This document shows, one piece after another, positions 1 to 10,260 of a stretch of 64,000 nt of DNA. This DNA is from Juglans regia (taxonomy: Eukaryota > Streptophyta > Magnoliopsida > Fagales > Juglandaceae), in NCBI RefSeq assembly GCF_001411555.2, contig NC_049903.1, positions 25,370,270 through 25,434,269 of the forward strand, in the 5' to 3' direction. The notes under the pieces were generated by a model. That model saw only the letters and a list, made by a program, of their open reading frames with translations. It ran no database searches and was not told the origin of the DNA. Position numbers and translations under genes: made by a program. Position 1 is the stretch's first letter. Every line of letters begins with the position of its first letter.

Positions 1-444
1 TGAGGTAGCACCTAATGCTAGTGGGTACCATGACTAAGGAAAATAACTCGATGAAGTACTGTCATGTTATAATGAATATGAATAAGACGTATTCGCCAAG
101 GTGTACGGACCGTTGGTGGTGTGGTAATTAGCAGGAACACGCGGTGCTTAGGGTGTTGTATCCACCATGTGTTATAAGAACAAGGCAATGAACTCACATG
201 CTATGAATCACATTATTTGAATAACGTGATATGATATGAATGTTTAAAGATTAACATGAAAATGATGTCAAAGATGTTTTTCCGAAAAGTCTAAAGATCT
301 CTGTTACATGTCTTTCGAAAAAGGTTTAGTGCATAAGTCAAGTTTTTGATCATGCCATATGTCAAGTATATGTTCATGCACGCATTCCATGATTTGCTAT
401 TTGCATGCTTATGTTAACTGTTGTATGTTGTATGTTTACTTGCT

Positions 445-504
445 GAGATTTCTCGAAATTTCATTGTTGTAGTTTTCACTACCATTTTCCAACCGGAATG
501 GTAG
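445..504 (+). promoter_or_regulatory. Tandem stem-loops in LTR copy A
   Basis: Two inverted repeats follow each other. The first pairs GAGATTTC (445-452) with GAAATTTC (455-462), allowing one G-U. The second pairs CTACCATT (479-486) with the right arm ending GGAATGGTAG (495-504). The same two structures occur at the same spacing in other LTR copies (near 9120-9178, 9944-10000, 17473-17498 and, reversed, 12132-12192, 23053-23110, 42424-42481). A role in RNA folding (translation, packaging or processing) is an inference; the pairing itself is read directly. Confidence 0.65.
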
Positions 505-733
505 AAGCTATGACAGGTACAAAAGATCACTCTGTGGTGAAACACAAGAGAATGGTACCCCCGACCATCGAGGAGGTACCGAAGAACAATGAGAGCTCGA
601 CAGAGCCCTATTTGATGGATAGGGTAGAGAACACCGACTCATTTCTAAGGCATTACAGCTCATTGATGAGCTGAAGAGGTTAAGGAATCGGAACAAGGAC
701 CGATTTTTGGAGAAAAGAAAGAAGCCTGACTAG
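498..733 (+). pseudogene. LTR-encoded small ORF, class I, with one frameshift
   Basis: The ATG at 498 lies inside the right arm of the second stem-loop. It opens M-V-E-A-M-T and runs 58 codons to a TGA at 672, passing P-P-T-I-E-E-V-P-K. A shift of frame near 645 gives a second coding stretch, A-L-Q-L-I-D-E-L-K-R-L-R-N, that ends at TAG 731-733. The same protein pattern, with T/V-I/V-x-E-V-P, E-R-L-E-A-A-D and L-x-x-L-x-E-L-R-R, recurs at 9209-9385 and on the minus strand at 12104-11934. The product would be a small charged protein of about 75 residues. I do not recognise a family. The repeated protein-level similarity argues that it was once translated. Confidence 0.5.
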
Positions 734-1162
734 TTTGAAGAAAAAAAAAGAGGGGTCCTTTTTCCTGTGCCAGGAAATATGTTTTGGATTTCTAAGACTT
801 TAAGGTCTTTTGTGATTGGTCCCTTTGTTTTGGGAAAAACTTTTCAGTACTTATGTTTTGATAGACAATGAATATATATATATATACAGTATTTGGTACT
901 TTTCAAAAGCATGCTATGTTATGGCAATGGTTGGGTTATGTTTAGTCTTACGATACCATGTGGTAAGGCAATTGCTTTAGGCGTTACTTAGTTTTATACG
1001 GACTTTACATTTTTCGCTGCATTATTTATTGCATACTGCTAGTATACATAGGTGCATTGCATCTATCTGTCATGTACGAGGGGTATATATCCTTGTGTTG
1101 CATGTTTTGGCATTTTAGTCACCGTCCAATCCCAAGTGGGGCCTGGGGGTGCCACAAAGTGA

Positions 1163-1174
1163 TGGTATCAGAGC
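1163..1174 (+). other. Primer-binding site (initiator-Met tRNA type)
   Basis: TGGTATCAGAGC lies 6 bases after the LTR end at 1156. It is the usual plant gypsy/copia primer-binding sequence complementary to the 3' end of tRNA-iMet, and it fixes the orientation of the element as plus-strand. Confidence 0.8.
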
Positions 1175-1603
1175 AATTACATCTCTGGATAAACCCATAC
1201 ATTGTGCTAGGAATGCATGGTACCACTAACTAGGTTTGAGATTTGAAGTTATAGGCTTTGATCTTATAGCTATAGGCTTGAATCTTGGAGGAAGTGAAAA
1301 TAGAAGAAGATGTGCATGTAGGATCGCGAATGCAAGTTGAAGAAAGATAGCCTTTCTCTAAGAAGGAGACTGACCTAAGCTGGTTTTGTACGTTTCAGGA
1401 GATAGAAAGAGCCATGGTACGAAATCGATGTGAGGATACTTCATCTCGATGTAGAGACTAGGAGGCTAGAAACCCTCCACCATTGGAAGGAGGATAGGCA
1501 ATAGTGAAAGTTATTAGCCAGATGACTGAGGTAGTGCGCAATCAAATAGCACAAGGGTAGAACACTAGGCAAGAACCGCCTAGAGGAGGAAATCAAGGAT
1601 GTC
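1175..1603 (+). pseudogene. Leader and gag N-terminus of a truncated gypsy element
   Basis: After the primer-binding site an untranslated leader leads to an ATG near 1414 (M-V-R-N-R-C). The reading then shows Q-M-T-E-V-V-R-N-Q-I-A-Q, a typical N-terminal gag pattern of plant Ty3/gypsy elements, interrupted by stop codons. The region stops abruptly at 1603 where an unrelated Athila-type LTR begins; the rest of gag and all of pol are missing. Confidence 0.55.
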
Positions 1604-2390
1604 TGATAAGTGTTATTTTTATGTGATTTTTATTACTCTTTTATTTATGAAAAGTGTCATTTTCCCTTCAATACTATTGATTTTATTTTATTTTTATATA
1701 TTTTTCCTTATTTTCTTGGATTTGAAGGAATGAGAAGATTTAGTGCAAAATAAGAGCATTTTGGTACAAAAGAAGAGACTATGGATCCAGACCAATGAGA
1801 GGCAGTAAGATCTGAAGAGAGTCAATGAGATTTGGGCGAGGAGCCTTGTCCCATGGGCAACAAAGATATTTCTCTCGCCCAAAAGGCGAGAAAACTTTCC
1901 TCTCGATAGGAGAGGAGACTCAATGGCTACCGGAATTGGCGACAAGAGTTAGGTGATGAGCAATATAATTTACTTCCTAGGCGCGAAGACTTGGCGCAAG
2001 GCTCTGGGCAACTAGTCAAAATGACCAACTTAAAAGACCAACCTAAATGACATCTTGGGCAACAACGAGACAAAAGGTGAGCAGCTTTACAGCTCGGTAA
2101 CTTGGCGAGAGGGCTCTATCATCCCAATTGGGAGTCTTTCCACGCCTGTTTGTTTGTGACCTCCACGCCAGTTATATTCAGCACACGACATATACTTGGA
2201 GGGATAATTCTCCCCGATTGAGATCAATCTGCTGCTGACCACCAAATTTAAGTTTCGAGTTCCGCAACCAATCTGTTGGCGACCAAATACTCCCAAGTTC
2301 CGTAAATGAAGTCGCATATCACTGAATCTTCCATTTTAGATAATTCTGTTATTCTTGAGATAATTTCTTTTATGTTATATGAGGCTTCAT
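1604..2390 (+). repeat. Athila-type LTR fragment inserted in the gypsy remnant
   Basis: It begins TGATAAGTGT and reads, for about 450 bases, as a diverged copy of the reverse complement of 31700-32028, which is the LTR start of the Athila-like element further right. The 3' part lacks the expected terminal CA and no repeat of the left flank (ATGTC) is seen, so this is a truncated LTR rather than a clean solo LTR. Its right edge is placed where the long-LTR sequence resumes and is approximate. Confidence 0.6.
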
Positions 2391-2649
2391 TTATGGAAAA
2401 GCATGTTATGTTAAGGTAATGTTTGGGTTATGTATAGTCTTACAGTACCATGAGCTAAGCCAACTGCTTTAGGCGTTACTTAGTTTTATATAAACTTTAC
2501 ATTTTCTGCTGTGTTATTTATTGCATACTGCTAGTATATATAAGTGCATTGCAACTTATTTGTCATGCACGAGGGGTGTGTAGCCTTGTGTTGCATGTCC
2601 CAGCATTTCAGTCACCGTCTGGTCCCAAACGGGGGCTGGGAACGCCACA
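2391..2649 (+). repeat. Terminal segment of the long gypsy LTR
   Basis: It matches 870-1156 base for base over most of its length, including the terminal block around the CACGAGGGG motif and the end GGGAACGCCACA. No primer-binding site follows; instead antisense integrase sequence starts at once. This is therefore either a 3' LTR end or a rearranged piece. Confidence 0.7.
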
Positions 2650-3398
2650 GTATGCCACTGAACCAATTGATTCCATGACTTCGTATGGTATCTTCTTCTC
2701 ACTGACTTCATACCAATACAACGAGGACCTACATTTTTTTCTGTATAGCGTGTCGTAAGGCACCATTTGACTCATGGTCTGCAAACTATTGTTGTGGGCA
2801 AATTCTATCGATGACAAGTGAGTTTCCCAATTGCCACTTTGTTCCAACACACATGCTCGTAGCATATCCTCCAGTGTCTGGATTGTACATTTAGTCTGTC
2901 TGTCTGTCTACGAATGATATGAGCTACTAAACCTCAAATTGGTGCCTAGCAACTTTTGCAAACAATGCCCCGAAATGTGAAGTGAATCGTGTATCTCTGT
3001 CTGACACTATTGACTTGGGTACTCCGTGTAACCCAACTATTTCCTTAATATAAATTCGAGAATTCTTATCCATAGTCTTTATTAGCTATGTCAGAAAATG
3101 TGCGCTCTTCATCATCCTATCGACTACAACCCAAATAGAGTTCTTTCCTGACAATGTCCTTGGCAGATCTATTACAAAGTCCATGGACACATCTTCCCAT
3201 TTCCACTTTGGGATTAGCAATGATTGCAATTCTTCAATTGTCCTTTGATATTTAGCCTTCACCAACTAGCAAACTGCACATTTTGCTACAAATTCTGCTA
3301 TATCCTTCTTGATTCCTTCCCCGCAAAATTGACCCTACAGATCCCGATGCATCTTAGTGCTACCAGGGTCAAACGTATAAGGGGTACAATGAGCTTCT
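2650..3398 (-). pseudogene. Integrase fragment of a Ty3/gypsy element, antisense
   Basis: Reading the minus strand from about 3398 down gives the integrase zinc region (H-P/D-P-G-S-T-K-M, then A-K-C-A-V-C), then [20 protein letters not shown] and the conserved W-E-T-H-L ... E-F-A-H-N-N-S block with R-K-K-C-R-S. It corresponds to 20580-21300 of the plus-strand element in this window. Several stops interrupt it. It is flanked on both sides by plus-strand LTR ends, so it has been inverted or comes from a different insertion. Confidence 0.75.
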
Positions 3399-4063
3399 CT
3401 TACTATGGTAGTTTCCACTACTATTACCCCCGAAATGGTAGAAGTTGTAACAGGATCCAATGACTTCGCTTAAGATGGACGAGTTGCCTGACCTCATTGA
3501 GGATGAATTTACCCTTGAGGCCTGGTTCTATTTCGTTATTTCTTGTCTAAAGGCTACCTCATGCTTCCTTAAGGAGATCTAGGATACCTAAACAAGAATT
3601 ATACGTTGTAGTGGCCATACTCTGAAAAACCGGATGGACTACATGACTGACTAAATAATATGGGGATGGGGGTATACGGTTGAAGCCCAAAAGGTCCCTC
3701 GAAGTCTGGAGATACAACAATTAAAACCCTATGCCCCACAAGAGAATAGTTTCTTTTGCTGTATCATGAATTTGTGGTAAACTAAGTATTAAGGGTTGTG
3801 GTTTAAAACCCTTATTTTGTATCTTAGAAGCTTCAAAACAAGTACATTGAGACTTTAATAGTTACTTTGTTTTGTACCATACTTAAATTGCTTTATGTTT
3901 ACGTAGACTTGAACCTTTTTCCACTATGAGTATTCCATACTACTAGAAATATCTTAAGTGTATTGGGTGTTAATTTTCATGAACGAGGGGTGTGTAGTCT
4001 TGAGCTACATGTCCCGATACTTCAGTCTCTGTCAAACCCCAAGTGGGGTTTGGGGGCATCACA
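3399..4063 (+). repeat. 3' half of a long gypsy LTR
   Basis: It starts in the GGTAG/CTACTATT stem-loop region, carries a class II small ORF, and ends GGGGGCATCACA at 4063 in the family manner. No primer-binding site follows, so it looks like the end of a 3' LTR or a solo copy. Confidence 0.65.
3435..3582 (+). CDS. LTR-encoded short peptide plus class II small ORF
   Basis: An ATG at 3435, inside the right arm of the stem-loop, encodes the 12-residue peptide M-V-E-V-V-T-G-S-N-D-F-A and stops at 3471-3473. One base later a second ATG (3475) opens a 35-codon ORF ending at 3580-3582 with I-E-D-E ... L-K-A-T-S ... F-L-K-E-I. The second ORF aligns with those at 10035, 17551, 21615 and, less well, 23031 on the minus strand. 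No family is recognised. It is probably a decayed copy; whether it is translated is unknown. Confidence 0.4.
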
Positions 4064-5700
4064 AGAAGGTAACTGGAAGGGCTTTTGGCCAGGGCTCAAA
4101 GGCCACTTGGCGCCCATGAAGGTAAGATTCTAAGGCTCTTCATTTTCAAGAATTAAGTGATGATAGGAGAGAGAATAAGTGGGAGTAAGAGAGATTATAA
4201 ATATGGTCGGTGCCCATACACATGAGGGAGGGAAGATCAAAGGTCATTGTTGCATTTTTTCAGATTTCTCTTCTTTCCTCTCCTCTCTTTCTTGCCCACT
4301 CAAAGAAGAACCAAACACCATTCTTCCCTTCACCCAAACACCAACTTCATACACCAGAAAGGAAAGAAATGATTCAAGAAAACTCAAGAGGAGGATAGCA
4401 AGGTAAGAGAGCTCAACCCTAGTTTCCACCAAGGGAAGAAATGATTCAAGGGAACACAAGGGGAATGAGGTACTAAAGTTTCAGGCATGGGAAGAAGTGA
4501 GGTTGTGTTCAACCATGAGAGGGTAGCCATGCTTAAATCCTATTGAGTATGGTTTTGTCCAGAGTTTTCTTTTCTAAGAGCCCAAATCTTTCATGACAAA
4601 ATGGAAAAGAATGGACCTTTGTAGAGCTAAGTCATATTTGGCCATCACTAGGGTTTCCATAAGAGTTTTTATTTCTAGTAAATCATAAGCTAGAATGCCT
4701 TGCACATCTTAGTTAAATTTTGTCCATGAGGTTTGTACACACACAAAAGGATATTTTTCGCACATTGAACACACCTAATTAACTTTTGGCCATTAGGGCC
4801 TTTGATTTTACAATGATGACTTGTCACCTAACCATTAGGGTTTCAACCAAGTGAAATGAGTGTTAGTGCCACTCGACCCTAGGGTTCTCATGGCATGTGT
4901 GTACATGTTTATAAAAATCACAAAAAGAGGACTCACAACCAATTATGGTTAGGAAGTCTAAACCCTAGTACACGAAACACATGTTGGTTTCTTTTAGTGT
5001 TTTGCTTTCAAAAGTCTAATAGTTAAAATGTACACTTTCAACATGGTTCATCGTTGGAAAAAATTACCTTTTGGATCTTTTTAAGTTAACCTCTAACTTA
5101 CCCTTGGTAATATATTCATGATTCCATGTAAACTTTGCATTTGTTGTTTGGAAGATTATGCTCAAATGTTGCATGCTAGTATATATCTTTGTATCTTCAT
5201 ACTATGTTCAAATGATAATTGCTACAAATTCAGATTTAAATGACATGTTTGGAGTGTTGGAAAATGATATATGCCATGTTGAAGCCTTCACATGTTATAT
5301 TCATGTATATGTATTTGAATGTTATAATTATTTCAAGTCGTTCACGTGATGCATTCTCGACATATTGAGTACAAGGACATGACATGGTTACATGAAAAGT
5401 TGCATGTTTTCATTACAAGTACGTGTCACATGTTTTCGGGTTGTGCATTGAAACAAAAAAAAATTTCCATGACCCTAATGCTAGATGGGAGAATATCCTA
5501 GTGAAACTCCTCTTTCCTATCCACCATGGAGTGCCTAAATTTGAGTAGTAACCCCAAGGTTGATGAAGTACAGTGAATAGACTTTGAATGTATTTTTTTA
5601 AAAGGATTTTGTAGCAAATTAGCCGCACCTAATTCTAGTGGGTGTAACATATTGAAAATATGGTGAAGGTGAATTGCGAATTGTCATATCATATTGGCTT
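4064..5700 (+). repeat. 5' part of a long LTR, mostly non-coding
   Basis: No conserved gene is seen. The tract resembles the left halves of the other long LTRs here, e.g. 5470-5640 against 7870-8780 and 16810-16990: a phrase about a C-C-A-A-A/T-G-C-T-A-G block, the tract ending in GTGGAACTCC, and CTAGTGGGTG. Short ORFs in 4179-4459 have no protein support and are ignored. Confidence 0.5.
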
Positions 5701-7956
5701 AGACGTACTCACACCCGGTCAGAGGGCCGGTGTGATAGTCTATACGTAGCCAAGTCCTCATCTATTATTTTTATTATGTTTAGTTTAACTCACTTAGTTA
5801 TTTGTCCAAATTTGGCATGCAAAGAGTATAGTAAACGTCAAGGGCCTTGTTATCTTAGAGAAGGGGGAGCCCAAGCCCACTAGGAGGCCCACTATGGGCT
5901 AGGGAAAATCGGCCACTAAGGGCCTTGGACTTAGGAAAAACCCTAACTAGGGTTTTAGCATGGGAGGCATCCCCATGGAAGAGGGAAAAATATTTTAGCT
6001 TTCCCTACAAATTCCCATCATTAGAAGCCTAGGGAAGGAGCACCATAGTTAGCACAGTGATGCCACATGGCCAACATGCAAGACAACACCTTGAGTACAT
6101 TGAACCTACAAAAAAGTGGAAGAAAAGGGAGAGAGAGAAGAGGGTTTTGGAACCCTAAGGGCCACAAGCCACCCACATGCACTTGTGTGTGAGTTCCTAG
6201 AAGATGCAATGATTTGAGGTGCCTAGGGAATGTGCAAAATCAAAAGCACAAGGTTCTAAGGGACTCTATGGATTCGGCCAAAAGAGGATTTCATGCCTAG
6301 CTATGAAAAACCAACAACCTTTTTCTGACTTGTTGAAAGCATGAGAATTCCAAGGAGTTGGCATGGGGAAGTTCAAGGGGCAAAGTCACAACCCACGAGG
6401 ACTAGGGTTTCGTCCAAGGGAGATGTACTTTGCCAAGTGTCACACATGCATTCAGGATGGGGGATCCTAGAAGGATCAAATGATGAGAAGTGGAAGAGGC
6501 ACCTTGGGACAAGGCAAAACCAAGTCCCTAGATTCGACCACCCACACCCACACGTCACATGTCATTTGCCTGGGGAACCAACACCTACACGCTACCCAAG
6601 CCTAGAGAAGAGGAAAGGTTGCTTAGGGAACCTACACTACACTTCACTCAAGTCTAGGGAAGAGGAAGATGCTTTGTCGGGAAATGAGGAGTTTTGGCCA
6701 ACCCCCCCACACACACACGACGCTTGCCAAGTGGCAAGCATGCACACGTTCATCCTTCCAAGGATGATTAAGGGTTTTTTCTTGACCCTTTCGCCATCGG
6801 ATACATTGAACCTAGACACATGAGGAAGGGTACTTTTGGAAGATACGGTTTCAGATGAAGGGGTTTCAAGCCACTTGTCAATGAGACTTTTGGTTTTCCC
6901 AAGCAACACAATGATGAGGAAGACGAAGGGATTTTTGGCCTAGGTACCACATGGCACCCATGCACGAGTCTCTTGCTTTACCAAGGAACAAAGGAATGTC
7001 CATAAAATGGAAGGATCCGAAGGGCGAAAGGTCTTTATTGAAAGATTTCAAGTTCCCACTCTTGCATCTCTTCTCCTCCCACACTGCTAAACCATTCTCT
7101 CACCATTTCTCTCCAACAAACACCATACATGCACCCTCCACCTTCGTCCAACCGATCTTACAAGTGAGGAAGAAAGTGGTGACTCCATCCAAGAGGAAGG
7201 AACACGCACGATAAGAGCCATACACCCATCCTCATCAACACAAACACACACACAACCATTTTGAGTGAAGAAGGTGATCCATGCTTTCTTTTGCACATGG
7301 ACATTCAGGATAGGACTAGGGTTTCTTCTCTAGGGAAGAACTGATCCACCCATAATATTTGTTAACTCATCGGATTTTCTGTAAGTAGACTCTCAACCTA
7401 CTTTGGATAATATTTGTATATATTGCGTGAACATCACATTTCTTATTGCTACCGTATGCACTCTTCATTTGATGATAATCTCTTAATTGTAATTGGATTC
7501 ACATGATGATCTTGCCATGCTTACTTGTTTATGATGTTCTCAGATTTTCTTGGTTCAAGTTGATGGTTATAACATGTTTTATAAGTCTCAGTAATTCAGC
7601 CATGCTTATATGTCTATGCTCGGGTTTAAACATGGTTCTTCTATTTTGGCGTATATGTTGAGTGCTTTGCCTAGGTTGTGAACTGAGTATTCGAATGTTT
7701 TAATATTTTCAACCTGTAACCTAATATGTTTAAATTTTGATTACATGATTACCTGACTCTTGACATTCACATGTTCACATGGTCCATGAAAAGAAAAGTG
7801 TTTCAAGTTTCATGTCACATGCATTTGGGTTGCAAATTGTTTTCAAAGAAAAGAATCTATACATGTTTTATCATGACCCCAAATGTTAGGACTTGGGAAT
7901 GTCATAGTGGAACTCCTTTGCCCACTCTGAAGTGTTTAAAATGGAGTGGTAGCCTC

Positions 7957-8660
7957 TAGGGCTGCAACCCGACCAACCTGGTTCGTGTTTGGGGCTGATC
8001 CTACTCGATCAAACAACAAAATAAACTGACATGACCCGACCCGACCCGCGATTGGAAGCCAGTCTCTCATTTCGACCACAAACCCATAAGAAGAAGAAGA
8101 AGAAGCTTCAGGGGGAGCGTGATCCTTGGAAGAGCTCGGCCACTTGATTCCTCATCTTGAAAGTATCAGGTTTGAAGCCTATGGTGATTTGGCCTTTGGC
8201 CCCGACGTCCCTCACGAAAATCTCGAAATAGTAGTTTCTGGTTCTTCTTTGATGACATTGTGAATGTGCTTCAAGCGACTGTGACAGCGATAGACAGGGA
8301 GGCCAGGAGGGTTTAAGTAGAGAGGGTGGATATGTTGATTCGGGGTGGGAAATCGGGATTGGGACTGGGAGGTTTTAATTAAGTTGTTTGGTTTTCATAA
8401 GTGTAATGGGAATAGCTGGCAATATTTGGGTGAGAGTGGGTGGATTCTGACTTGACAAGGAGATGATTGACTACACATACACTGGCATTCCATTTATTAG
8501 CTACATTGATTGACTACACAGTACACATACTGACATTGATTGGCAATATTGGTTTCAGCGGGTTCGACCCTCAACTTTCTTCAACCCGATTTTTTGGGTT
8601 GGGTTGGGTCGGGTCGTACAGACAGACGGATCGGGCCCTAACATTTTTTGCACAGCCCTA
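7957..8660. mobile_element. Non-autonomous hAT-like element inside the LTR
   Basis: It begins TAGGGCTG and ends CAGCCCTA, an inverted pair typical of hAT termini, with subterminal repeats of CCCGACC near 8036 and of GGGTCGGG near 8604. The flanks GTAGCCTC (7949-7956) and ATAGCCCA (8661-8668) share five central bases and could be a decayed 8-bp target duplication. No transposase is present. The other LTR copies lack this block, which confirms it as an insertion. Confidence 0.7.
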
Positions 8661-9208
8661 ATAGCCCATGTGTCAACAAAGTACCATTGATGGACCTTGA
8701 ATGGATCCTTGTGGAAAGGATATATACCAGAGCGAGGTAGCACCAAAAGCTAGTGGGTGCCTCACATGTGTTATATGTGGTGAAGGCAAAGTATGCGAAC
8801 TATCGCATAAGTTAAGAATTATGATGTAGTCACCACGGTCAAGTGGGCTGCTAGATGATGCGGTAACTAGTAGAGAACCAACGGTGCATAGGGAAGTTAT
8901 GAGGTATCCAACTATATGTCAGAAGAAATGAACAAGGCAATGGGCTCAACAATATGTTACATGTATATTGATCAATGTGAAAAGTTGGAAAAGATGTTTT
9001 CTTTTAAAAGTCAAAGTTTCTTAAGCCATGTTTTATGTCAAGTACATGTTCATACATTCATTTCAAATTTTGCCCTTATATGCCTATGTTATCTGTTGTA
9101 TGTTGTGTGTTTACGTACTGAATTTCTCGAAATCTCACCGTGGTAGTTTCTACTACCATTCCCAATCCGGAATGATAGATGTTGTTACATGATAGGAAGA
9201 GACCAATT

Positions 9209-9385
9209 ATGGGGAAGAGCAAGAAGCCAGCACCATGGATAGTCAAGGAGGTCCCGAAGAGCCCTAAGAGCTCATTAGAGCCATCCCTAGTGGAGAGGCT
9301 GGAAGCCGCCGACCAGTTTATTACGAAAATGCTATAGCTATTTGAAGAGCTAAGGAGGATACCTAACAAGCACAAGGCAAAATAA
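9209..9385 (+). pseudogene. LTR-encoded small ORF, class I, with one TAG
   Basis: The ATG at 9209 opens M-G-K-S-K-K-P, then V-K-E-V-P, S-L-E-P, and V-E-R-L-E-A-A-D-Q-F-I. A TAG at 9335 interrupts it, but the frame continues L-F-E-E-L-R-R to TAA at 9383-9385. The TAG aligns with a CAG glutamine codon in the copy at 498-733, so it looks like a single C-to-T change in an otherwise 58-codon ORF. A short peptide M-I-D-V-V-T starts in the stem-loop at 9171 and stops just upstream. Confidence 0.5.
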
Positions 9386-9725
9386 GGATGGCCTTGTGGG
9401 ATTCTTTTTTAAAGGGATCTCATAATTTGTAGTAAAAAATGAAAAAAAGAGGATTTATGGTTTATTTTGGAGATCCCTTTGTTTTGGGAGATTTCAAAAC
9501 AGTGTCTATTTTGGAAGTAACTTGAACAAAAATGAAATCTTTAGGGATGATTAGTTTATGGTACCATGCTATTTTACAATTGCTATAAATCTTACTTAGA
9601 TTTACATGAATTTTTTTGTTGTGATTTATTGCATATTGCTAGAATATAATAGGTGCATTACATCCTAACTATCATGTACCGCTTTAGTCACCGTCCAATC
9701 CTAAACGGGGACTGGGGGCATCACA

Positions 9726-10260
9726 ACCAGTAATGTGATAGGGTAACTAGCAGGGAACCCAAGGTTCCTACGGGTAGTCATAAGGTGTCCACCCACATTA
9801 TTTTGTTACATCATTACTTTGTTACATGGTTACAATATCAGTGTTTTCGGTCAAAGTACACATTCATGCTCATGCATTCATACTCATCGTTTACCTTATA
9901 CATGCTTATGTTATCTTTGTGTTTTTTTGTAGTATAACTTGTTGAGATTTCTTGAAATTTCACAGTGGTAGTTTCCATTACCATTCACCAAGGATTGGTA
10001 GAAGTTGTGACAAGAGTCAAGGATAGTTAGTAGGATGGATGACTTGCTTGATTTGATTGAGGATGAGTCCACAATAGAAGTCCGTTATAGCATAGCTGCC
10101 TCTTACCTAGAAGCCACCTCACATTTCCTCATAGAGACCTAGGATATGCTCAACAAACAATACACGCCGCAATGGACCCTGAACTTGAAGAAGCTCTTAC
10201 CCTCGAAAACCGTTTTGATTACATGAATGACTATGTGAAGATGGCTTGGGAGTTCATATC
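9726..10260 (+). repeat. Partial long LTR
   Basis: Directly after the LTR end at 9725 the sequence re-enters LTR interior (GTAACTAGCAGGGAACC at 9742), repeats both stem-loops (9944-9961 and 9979-10000) and carries a class II ORF. It breaks off near 10260 at a junction to minus-strand LTR material. Confidence 0.6.
10035..10142 (+). CDS. LTR-encoded small ORF, class II
   Basis: 35 codons, M-D-D-L-L-D-L-I-E-D-E ... E-V-R-Y ... L-E-A-T-S-H-F-L, stop at 10140-10142. It starts four bases after a short reading frame (L-V-E-V-V-T-R-V-K-D-S, with TTG in place of the usual hairpin ATG at 9995) that ends at 10030. It aligns over most of its length with the ORFs at 3475, 17551 and 21615. Function unknown; possibly inactive. 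Confidence 0.4.
   Translation: MDDLLDLIEDESTIEVRYSIAASYLEATSHFLIET

Larger units (their letters stand above)
1..1156 (+). repeat. 3' part of a long Ty3/gypsy LTR (copy A)
   Basis: This is the right-hand part of a long LTR whose left part lies outside the window. It ends in GGGGGTGCCACA, the terminal motif shared by the LTRs of this family, and is followed 6 bases later by a primer-binding site, so it is a 5' LTR of a plus-strand element. Bases 870-1156 match 2391-2649 closely, and the whole segment is recognisable again at 8740-9725, 9726-10260 and, on the minus strand, at 11611-12500. It carries the stem-loops and small ORF described in separate entries. A (TA)n run lies near 873-886. Confidence 0.8.
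5701..9725 (+). repeat. Long gypsy LTR, interrupted by a hAT element
   Basis: The left half is purine-rich and non-coding. From 7860 it follows the same order as 16810-18243: a T-G-A-C-C-C-C-A-A-A-T-G block, CTAGTGGGTG at 8750, a GTAACTAG block at 8863, stem-loops at 9119-9178, a class I ORF, and the end GGGGGCATCACA at 9725. A hAT element splits it at 7957-8660. The left end of this LTR is not defined. The ORFs in 6341-7296 are not conserved elsewhere and are not called. Confidence 0.55.

Noticed and set aside
1163..1174. tRNA-Met-like sequence as a tRNA gene
   Set aside because: Only the 12-base primer-binding complement is present; no cloverleaf surrounds it here, at 15603 or at 47677.
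6341..6823. 160-codon plus-strand frame
   Set aside because: Opposite-strand frames overlap it, it has no recognisable motif, and the corresponding LTR regions elsewhere do not keep it open.
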